Source: CAYNTC01 sp964432925
GTDB taxonomy: Bacteria > Planctomycetota > Phycisphaerae > Sedimentisphaerales > Anaerobacaceae
Direction of reading: 5' to 3'
Assembly (NCBI GenBank): GCA_964432925.1
Contig: CAYSPM010000151.1
Span: 1 to 5,936 of the forward strand
Length of the DNA stretch: 5,936 nt
Positions 1 through 4,086 of the stretch are shown here, piece by piece. Within the stretch, counting starts at the first letter, position 1; each line of letters starts with the position of its first letter. A model generated the notes under the pieces. The model worked only from the letters and a program-made list of their open reading frames with translations, ran no database searches and had not been told where the DNA came from. The position numbers and the translations under genes are program-made.

Positions 1-129
1 GGTTTTTGGCTCAATTGTCCGGATTAACAACATGCCAAAACTGCGAAAGTTAACTAGTATATCTGGACATAAAATTCGATATCCGGGATTTCTCGTGTAA
101 CCAAGTGTCCATTTTACCAAATTGGGCGT
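1..129. other. Left-edge intergenic sequence, no gene seen
   Basis: No open frame with a plausible start and no RNA gene is recognisable in this A/T-rich stretch beyond the corrinoid terminator. Short GGACA/TGTCC and TCCGGAT/ATCCGG similarities are present but too small to interpret. Confidence 0.5.
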
Positions 130-154
130 AAAAAAACAGCCGTATATATGGCTG
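130..154 (-). terminator. Intrinsic terminator downstream of the corrinoid gene
   Basis: On the minus strand, CAGCC (from 154) and GGCTG (to 137) form a 5-bp GC-rich stem with an eight-base A/T loop, followed at once by seven T residues (plus-strand A run 130-136). The A run before the stem can extend the pairing with those T residues. It lies about 110 bases past the corrinoid stop codon with no gene between, so it most likely ends that transcript. Confidence 0.7.
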
Positions 155-262
155 CTTTTACATTCCTTTTTGTTTGCCAAATCGCTAAGAATATTATGAT
201 GCGACAAAAATGGGGATGTACTATTTTGCCTTCGGTTTGCAAATGCTCGTGTTGATAATAAG

Positions 263-278
263 GCTTAGGTGACTAAGC
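263..278 (-). repeat. Hairpin over the stop codon of the corrinoid gene
   Basis: GCTTAG (263-268) and CTAAGC (273-278) form a perfect 6-bp stem with a four-base loop, and the stem includes the TAA stop at 265-267. On the minus strand it is followed by CTTATTATC, too poor in T for a standard intrinsic terminator. It may protect the mRNA 3' end or be chance. Confidence 0.4.
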
Positions 279-891
279 TTTTGGCTAGATCGACGGCTGA
301 AGCTGCATCAGGCGCATAACCATCTGCGCCAATCTTATCGGCATAATTCTGTGTCACTGGTGCGCCACCTATCATAACCTTCGTGGAGACTCCAGCTTCT
401 TTCAAAGCCTTTATGGTTTTCTCCATACCAGGCATTGTTGTGGTCAAAAGCGTGCTAATACCAACTAACTGGACATTATTGTTCTTAGCTTGCTGGACGA
501 ACTTGTCGGGCCCGATATCGACTCCGAGATCGATGACATCGAAGCCTGCACCTTTGAGCATCATTGCCACCAAATTTTTCCCGATATCGTGTAAGTCGCC
601 TTGGGCTGTTCCTATCAAAAATCGTCCGCGAGGTTGGACACCCGCCTTGACAAGTTCTGGTTCGAGCACCTCCATAGCCATTTTCATCGCCCGCGCAGCG
701 ATGAGCACTTCCGGTATATAAATCTCGCTTTTTTTGAAGCGGTCTCCAACAACGTCCATACCTGCTATCAGCCCCTCATCCAGAATAATCTTTGGTGCTG
801 TACCGTCAGCCAGGGCTGCTTTGGTGATGTCCACTGCGGTACTCTGATCACCTTTAATGACGGCATTAGCTAAGGCTTGAAGATCTGCCAT
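265..891 (-). CDS. Corrinoid (B12-binding) methyl-carrier protein, MtaC/MtbC/MttC-like
   Basis: A 208-residue protein that carries a cobalamin cofactor and shuttles a methyl group between a substrate-specific methyltransferase and a second methyltransferase acting on a C1 acceptor, in the cytoplasm. Residues 1-85 form the helical cap module and residues about 88-208 the Rossmann-like B12 domain. The domain shows the signature D99-L-H101-D-I-G104, where H101 is the lower axial cobalt ligand, then the S146-T-L148 segment and the G175-G-A-P178 loop. The length matches the family's two-domain size. The ATG at 889-891 is supported by GAGGTGA six bases upstream. Substrate class (methanol, methylamine, betaine, methoxy-aromatic) cannot be read from this protein. 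No MtaB/MttB-type or uroporphyrinogen-decarboxylase-type partner is in the window, so it appears monocistronic here. The family call is firm; the exact partner is unknown. Confidence 0.93.
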   Translation of the reverse strand: MADLQALANAVIKGDQSTAVDITKAALADGTAPKIILDEGLIAGMDVVGDRFKKSEIYIPEVLIAARAMKMAMEVLEPELVKAGVQPRGRFLIGTAQGDLHDIGKNLVAMMLKGAGFDVIDLGVDIGPDKFVQQAKNNNVQLVGISTLLTTTMPGMEKTIKALKEAGVSTKVMIGGAPVTQNYADKIGADGYAPDAASAVDLAKSLVT

Positions 892-897
892 TTCAAA

Positions 898-904
898 TCA
901 CCTC
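898..904 (-). promoter_or_regulatory. Ribosome binding site of the corrinoid protein gene
   Basis: On the minus strand the sequence reads GAGGTGA-TTTGAA-ATG, a strong Shine-Dalgarno with a six-base spacer. It fixes the start codon at 889-891. The panB gene in the same window lacks such a site, so strong SD use is not uniform here. Confidence 0.85.
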
Positions 905-930
905 AACGAAAAAAGTCCACTGATTTTCGC

Positions 931-980
931 GTCTTTCACAGTTAAAAGCATGAATTAAACATGATTCACAACTGAAAGAC
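931..980. promoter_or_regulatory. 50-bp nested palindrome, candidate operator of the corrinoid gene
   Basis: The outer arms are GTCTTTCA (931-938) and TGAAAGAC (973-980), a perfect 8-bp inverted repeat. Nearly on the same centre sits an inner near-palindrome, CATG (949-952), seven A/T bases, CATG (960-963). An alternative pairing is GTCTTT plus CAGTT with AACTG plus AAAGAC, leaving a two-base bulge. The element covers the predicted -10 and most of the -35 spacer of the corrinoid gene. That geometry suits a dimeric repressor or activator. No regulator gene is adjacent, and no B12-box motif was seen that would make this a cobalamin riboswitch. Confidence 0.5.
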
Positions 981-982
981 AA
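954..982 (-). promoter_or_regulatory. Predicted sigma-70-type promoter of the corrinoid gene
   Basis: On the minus strand, TTGTCT (977-982) is separated by exactly 17 bases from TTTAAT (954-959). These match the consensus hexamers at 4 of 6 and 5 of 6 positions. Transcription would start near 947 and give a leader of about 55 nt ending in the GAGGTGA ribosome site. The promoter lies almost wholly inside the palindrome at 931-980. This is a pattern call by eye. Confidence 0.5.
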
Positions 983-1012
983 GGACGAAATCACACTTTT
1001 TCGGTCTATGAG

Positions 1013-1134
1013 CTGGCCTATTTCAGGAAAACTGAATTGTCACAGACATGAATGTCCTTGAAAAATCGGAAGGTTCAGCCCGATCTCACCACGACCGTCT
1101 CAAATCATTGCTGCCAAGCCAGACCTGGCCTATT
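1013..1134. repeat. Pair of direct CTGGCCTATT repeats
   Basis: The ten-base sequence CTGGCCTATT occurs at 1013-1022 and again at 1125-1134, both in the gap between parA and the corrinoid gene. They are 112 bases apart. Also between them is GACAT-GA-ATGTC (1045-1056), a small inverted repeat. Function is unknown and chance is possible. Confidence 0.3.
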
Positions 1135-1174
1135 AAAACAACCTACACTACCCTGAGATTGACCATACGTGGAC

Positions 1175-1969
1175 TTATGTCGTGGCATATACAGGCTCAT
1201 GAATCTTAAACCGCGCAATTATCTCCTTCGTCAGAGCCTTGTACTCAGCAGCGCTGCGACTTTCGGGAGCGTATGTCAGGATAGGCTCGCCGGCGATGGG
1301 GGCCTCAGCCAGTTTAATTGCTTTGTGAATTACTGCACTAAAAACCAACTCTCCGAAAGACTCACGCAGATGATCTCGAACTTGCTTGATAAAAGCGGGT
1401 CTGTCTTCAACAAAAGTCAGTAATATTCCGAGAGCCTCCACAGAACAAGGCTCAAAACGACTACTGACTATACGAATGGTCTCCAGAAACCGTTTAAGGC
1501 CTTCCATCGCAAGGTAGTGAACCTGAACAGGGATGATAACGTCCTTGCTGGCTACAAGCGCCTCAAGCATCAAAATTCCGAGCGAAGGGGAACAATCGAT
1601 TACACACATCTCATATTCATCTTCCACTGTCCTCAGTTTTTCACCTAATACAAACTCCTTGCCCATTAGCCTACACAATTCCAACTCAGCGCCTCCAAGC
1701 AGAACGTTACTTCCCACCAGATTAAGCCTTTTAACCTTCGTGCCCGAAATAACGTCGGATATAAGCAGTTGTGGATCAGTCATAACATCGTATATCGTCT
1801 TGTCCAGATCATCAGGATTACAACCCAAACTCAGCGTAGAATGTGCCTGAGGATCCAAGTCAACCAACAGGACGCGATTTCCTAAGCTGGCCAAAGCCGC
1901 CGCGACGTTTATAGCTGTGGTAGTCTTACCGCAACCACCCTTCTGATTACCTATTGCTATCGTTCTCAT
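1175..1969 (-). CDS. ParA/Soj-family partitioning ATPase
   Basis: A 264-residue deviant-Walker ATPase of the ParA/MinD superfamily, which typically dimerises on ATP, binds DNA non-specifically and positions chromosomes or other cargo. Counted from the ATG at 1969, the deviant Walker A motif K10-G-G-C-G-K15-T-T has both the signature and the catalytic lysine. The A' motif is V36-D-L-D39-P-Q, and the Walker B motif is V123-I-D125-C-S-P-S. The later 'IPVQ...LAMEGL' and 'KLAEAP' blocks align with Soj. There is no N-terminal helix-turn-helix, so it is the short Soj type, not the P1 ParA type. The frame is open upstream to a TTG at 2038, but that 23-residue extension lacks homology-like sequence and crosses a hairpin, so ATG 1969 is preferred. 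No parB, parS-like repeat or cargo gene is visible, so the cargo is unknown. Confidence 0.92.
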   Translation of the reverse strand: MRTIAIGNQKGGCGKTTTAINVAAALASLGNRVLLVDLDPQAHSTLSLGCNPDDLDKTIYDVMTDPQLLISDVISGTKVKRLNLVGSNVLLGGAELELCRLMGKEFVLGEKLRTVEDEYEMCVIDCSPSLGILMLEALVASKDVIIPVQVHYLAMEGLKRFLETIRIVSSRFEPCSVEALGILLTFVEDRPAFIKQVRDHLRESFGELVFSAVIHKAIKLAEAPIAGEPILTYAPESRSAAEYKALTKEIIARFKIHEPVYATT

Positions 1970-1998
1970 GTTCTGTCCAGGTATACCGATCCAGTCAT
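1966..1998 (-). CDS. Possible 10-codon leader ORF overlapping the parA start
   Basis: An ATG at 1996-1998 opens a ten-codon frame (MTGSVYLDRT) whose TGA stop shares bases with the parA ATG in an ATGA overlap. It is preceded by GAAGGG five bases upstream, a better ribosome site than the sequence before the parA ATG (CTGGACAG). The arrangement would suit translational coupling of parA to a leader peptide. The peptide has no recognisable features, and so short an ORF can arise by chance. Confidence 0.25.
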   Translation of the reverse strand: MTGSVYLDRT

Positions 1999-2015
1999 TC
2001 AATCCCTTCTTCGGT

Positions 2016-2033
2016 CCGGTTATATAAAACCGG
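2016..2033 (-). promoter_or_regulatory. CCGGTT/AACCGG inverted repeat upstream of parA
   Basis: A perfect 6-bp inverted repeat with a six-base A/T loop lies about 50 bases upstream of the parA ATG. On the minus strand the loop region reads TATATAAC, which could serve as a -10 element, with GAGACA 18 bases upstream as a poor -35. It could be an autoregulatory operator, an mRNA hairpin, or chance. It sits inside the open extension of parA, which argues against that extension being translated. Confidence 0.35.
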
Positions 2034-2042
2034 CACAATCAT

Positions 2043-2666
2043 AGTGTCTCTATACTTATCGGGCGGAATTAAGCACGACTCTATCCCAAACCAACGAATT
2101 TCACAGCAAACTTCTAACTCAAACTAACATTAATCGCTGGCCCAATACTTTCCACATTACCATCCACCTGATCGAGCCCCCAAGTACCCCACAAGATAAG
2201 GCAGATAAACCATTATAAGTTCTGGTATTTACCTCACATGTATATGGTCAATAGATGCCGATCTTGTCTACTACCCCACCATTTCTTTGACAGTTGTATT
2301 GATAGAAATCCCCTCAGAGCGAAAAAGCATCATATTAGCAATGCTCTTTTATCCCGAGTCCGTTCAGCAAAGTTTACACTGAGTGCAGCCAAATATTATC
2401 AAGGTAAATTCAGCCGAGTCAGGTCGCTGTTCCCTTTAGGTCACGCTGGGTCCGGTCGATAAATCTGCTACATGCAGTCGCATCAATTTGTAATTAATAA
2501 TCCTGCAAACCATTCGTTCAAACACCGAACGCAACCACAGGGTAATGGACTCCTAATTTATAAATCTTGAAAACAATCGGAATCAGCAGAGTTTCTACTT
2601 TGTGCTTGCCCCCCAAATTAACGTGACAAAGATTGCCTATGCAGCCTTTTTTGATATATACAGGCA
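2043..2666. other. Long intergenic stretch without a supported gene
   Basis: A 74-codon plus-strand frame (2238-2462) is open here, but its product looks non-protein-like and it has no ribosome site, so it is not called. A 5-bp stem with a seven-base loop occurs at 2515-2531 (CGTTC/GAACG) but has no tRNA T-loop signature. Apart from the possible parA promoter at 2212-2239, no RNA gene, repeat array or mobile-element end was recognised. Confidence 0.5.
2212..2239 (-). promoter_or_regulatory. Possible distal promoter for parA
   Basis: The minus strand carries a perfect TATAAT (2212-2217), with ATGTGA (2234-2239) 16 bases upstream as a weak 3-of-6 match to -35. If used, parA would have a leader of about 235 nt. 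The -10 is good but the -35 is poor, so the call is tentative. Confidence 0.3.
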
Positions 2667-2667
2667 T

Positions 2668-2704
2668 AAAAAAGCCAGATTCTTGATACAACAGAATCTG
2701 GCTT
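2668..2704 (-). terminator. Strong intrinsic terminator with no minus-strand gene upstream
   Basis: AAGCCAGATTCT (2672-2683) and AGAATCTGGCTT (2693-2704) form a perfect 12-bp stem with a nine-base loop. On the minus strand the stem runs straight into six T residues (plus-strand A run 2668-2673, which overlaps the stem foot); the plus-strand exit is GC-rich with no T run. It therefore has the form of a minus-strand rho-independent terminator. No minus-strand gene lies between it and panB (plus strand), so it would end an unannotated RNA or antisense transcription from the panB region. Confidence 0.75.
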
Positions 2705-2730
2705 CGGAGGAGGGTGATGAAAAGCTATTT
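2668..2730 (-). ncRNA. Candidate small RNA 3' end with anti-Shine-Dalgarno-like segment
   Basis: Just before the minus-strand terminator the transcript would read CACCCTCCTCCG, a C-rich single-stranded stretch complementary to GGAGG-type ribosome sites. A pyrimidine-rich seed next to a terminal hairpin and U tract is a common plan in bacterial small RNAs that repress translation. No convincing minus-strand promoter was found upstream, so the 5' end is unknown and the span given is only the 3' portion. The same bases can be read on the plus strand as the ribosome site of the short ORF at 2717-2785. Confidence 0.3.
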
Positions 2731-2785
2731 GATGGCCTCTATTGGCCTCTTATATTTTAAACTCGAACATGTCTGTTATTACTAA
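2717..2785 (+). CDS. Possible 22-codon ORF with strong ribosome site
   Basis: GGAGGAGGGTG directly precedes an ATG at 2717 that opens a 22-codon frame beginning MKSYLMASIGLLYFK and ending at TAA 2783-2785. The residues from Y4 to F14 are mostly hydrophobic, so a small membrane peptide is conceivable. It lies immediately after the 12-bp hairpin and about 365 bases upstream of panB. No plus-strand promoter was seen in front of it. The call depends on the Shine-Dalgarno alone. Confidence 0.25.
   Translation: MKSYLMASIGLLYFKLEHVCYY
2733..2750. repeat. Two tandem TGGCCTCT units
   Basis: TGGCCTCT occurs at 2733-2740 and 2743-2750, a 10-base period close to one helical turn. The repeat sits within the short plus-strand ORF. 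It could be a paired protein-binding site or chance. Confidence 0.3.
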
Positions 2786-2907
2786 ATAAATCGAAAAAAC
2801 ACATGAAATTTCTTTAGCGAAATCAGTTGAATCTTAAAAGAAATTACACTTTTTTTGCGAAGAATCAAGTCCCTTATGCAGAAAAAGTCATTTTTTTAGT
2901 ACTTTTT

Positions 2908-2936
2908 TCGACAAACCCCAAATTGCGACCTATAAT
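2908..2936 (+). promoter_or_regulatory. Predicted sigma-70-type promoter of panB
   Basis: TCGACA (2908-2913) is separated by exactly 17 bases from a perfect TATAAT (2931-2936), matching 5 of 6 and 6 of 6 consensus positions. Transcription would start near 2943, about 208 bases before the panB ATG. This is the best promoter match in the window. No competing promoter of similar quality lies closer to panB; a TATTAT at 3119-3124 has no matching -35. Confidence 0.65.
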
Positions 2937-3000
2937 TAGTTTCTTTTACGCTTGCTAAAATAATTTTGTTCTAATATTTTAACCATAAACCTGTTAGTTC

Positions 3001-3116
3001 TTCTCCTGGAATACCAGTTTGAGTAGAAGGGACTCTCATCGTGACATGACACATGGAATAATCGATAGGTAGGATTGTCGCTTCCGCACGAAAGATGTAG
3101 GCGGTTACGAAGTCCC
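3001..3116 (+). promoter_or_regulatory. Candidate structured leader RNA of panB
   Basis: Within the predicted leader, GGGACT (3029-3034) pairs perfectly with AGTCCC (3111-3116). CGTGAC (3040-3045) pairs with GTTACG (3104-3109) through one G-U, giving a two-part closing helix with a 5/1 internal loop. Inside, GACA (3048-3051) with TGTC (3076-3079) and CGC/GCG pairs around 3080-3103 could make two further arms, a three-way junction layout. A separate CTGG-AATA-CCAG hairpin (3006-3017) precedes it. The layout resembles a riboswitch or protein-bound leader, but it matches no class I recognise, including cobalamin, c-di-GMP and SAM types. Chance folding cannot be excluded by eye. Confidence 0.35.
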
Positions 3117-3150
3117 CATATTATGTAACGACTTTGAAAAGTACTCGACT

Positions 3151-4005
3151 ATGGATACTAAAGTCACCATTGCAGATTTGTTTCGGTTCAAGCATCAGAA
3201 TCGCAAGATTGTCGCTGTGAGTTGTTACGACTACACAACCGCGAAGCTCGTTTCTCAAACTGACATGCAAATGATATTGGTCGGCGACTCAGCCGCTCAG
3301 ATAGTCCTTGGCTTTGATTCAACTCTACCTGCCAAAATGGACTTTATGGTCACCATAACAGCCGCCGTAAGGCGGGGGGCACCCAATATATTTTTGGTCG
3401 CTGATATGCCGTTTCTTTCTTACCAGCTCGGCGATGTTGAAGCGATCAGAAACGCGGGACGATTTGTCGCTGAAGCCGGCGCACAGATGGTTAAAATCGA
3501 AGCTACCCAAGCGCACCTTGACATCATCAAATCCGTCAGCGACGCAGGTATAGCCGTCATGGCACACATCGGCATACTACCACAGAACATAGGCAAGACT
3601 GGACGGTTCAAAGCCGTAGCTACAACTGCCGACGTGGCTATGGAACTGATAACCCTTGCAGAGCAGATGGTTAAATGTGGGGCACAGTCGCTACTGCTCG
3701 AAGGGACTGCAACCGAAATCGCCGAAATCATCACCAAGCGCTCCGAAGTGCCGGTAATCAGTTGCGGTTCCGGGTCGGGCTGTGATGGTCAAATACTGGT
3801 AATAAATGACATTCTTGGATTGACTAAGGATTCAAGCCCCAAGTTTGTTAAAAGTTACGGCAATCTAAACCAGAATACAATCGACGCCTTAAATGCCTAC
3901 AGCAAAGAAGTTAGCACTGGGCAATTCCCCAATGCCGAGCACAGCTACCACATGAAGCCGGGTGAGCTTGAGCGCCTGCACGCACTGCTAAAGAAGAAAT
4001 GTTAG
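3151..4005 (+). CDS. panB: 3-methyl-2-oxobutanoate hydroxymethyltransferase (ketopantoate hydroxymethyltransferase), divergent
   Basis: A 284-residue TIM-barrel enzyme that transfers a hydroxymethyl group from methylene-tetrahydrofolate to 2-oxoisovalerate, the first committed step of pantothenate and coenzyme A synthesis. The metal ligands known from E. coli PanB are present as D46 (VGDS), D85 (ADMPF) and E117 (VKIE). K115, H139 (AHIG.LPQ) and the catalytic-type E184 (LLLEG) are also kept, as are 'STLP', 'AVRRGAP', 'CDGQILV' and the 'EHSYH' tail. Length is normal. Several family motifs have drifted: GDSLGM is GDSAAQ, GGYKVQG is TGRFKAVA, and IGAG is CGSG. ATG 3151 is the first start after an in-frame stop at 3070-3072 and agrees with the usual 'VTIADL' N-terminus; no Shine-Dalgarno precedes it. 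No panC, panD or panE is in the window. Ketopantoate synthesis is the best call, with some chance of altered substrate use. Confidence 0.88.
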   Translation: MDTKVTIADLFRFKHQNRKIVAVSCYDYTTAKLVSQTDMQMILVGDSAAQIVLGFDSTLPAKMDFMVTITAAVRRGAPNIFLVADMPFLSYQLGDVEAIRNAGRFVAEAGAQMVKIEATQAHLDIIKSVSDAGIAVMAHIGILPQNIGKTGRFKAVATTADVAMELITLAEQMVKCGAQSLLLEGTATEIAEIITKRSEVPVISCGSGSGCDGQILVINDILGLTKDSSPKFVKSYGNLNQNTIDALNAYSKEVSTGQFPNAEHSYHMKPGELERLHALLKKKC

Positions 4006-4041
4006 CAGTATACCGAATCACATCTTCACAATCTATGACGT

Positions 4042-4083
4042 GTTAGTGGTTATTGACCGTCAGATCTCGGGCAATCACCTAAC
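4042..4083. terminator. Imperfect stem between the convergent panB and beta-helix genes
   Basis: GTTAGTGGTTATTG (4042-4055) and CAATCACCTAAC (4072-4083) can pair with small bulges to form a stem in the 81-base gap between the two converging genes. Neither side is followed by a T run, so it is at best a weak bidirectional terminator or an mRNA end-protecting hairpin. Confidence 0.3.
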
Positions 4084-4086
4084 AGC

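Noticed and set aside
383..873. Plus-strand open frames opposite the corrinoid gene
   Set aside because: They are shadows of a clear B12-binding protein gene on the minus strand and show no protein-family features.
892..1174. Cobalamin riboswitch upstream of the corrinoid gene
   Set aside because: No B12-box-like GCCACTG core was seen and the predicted leader is only about 55 nt, too short for that riboswitch.
1970..2038. Longer ParA starting at TTG 2038
   Set aside because: The extra 23 residues do not resemble a Soj N-terminus, which normally begins a few residues before the deviant Walker A motif; the start codon is weak, lacks a ribosome site and lies beside a hairpin.
2238..2462. 74-codon plus-strand ORF in the large gap
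   Set aside because: No ribosome site, no promoter, composition rich in Arg, Ser, His and Cys without any domain pattern; likely chance.
2515..2531. 5-bp stem with 7-base loop resembling a tRNA arm
   Set aside because: The loop lacks the T-loop TTC-A pattern and no acceptor, D or anticodon arms could be placed around it.
3325..3737. Minus-strand open frames within panB
   Set aside because: They overlap the strongly supported PanB frame and have no recognisable features.
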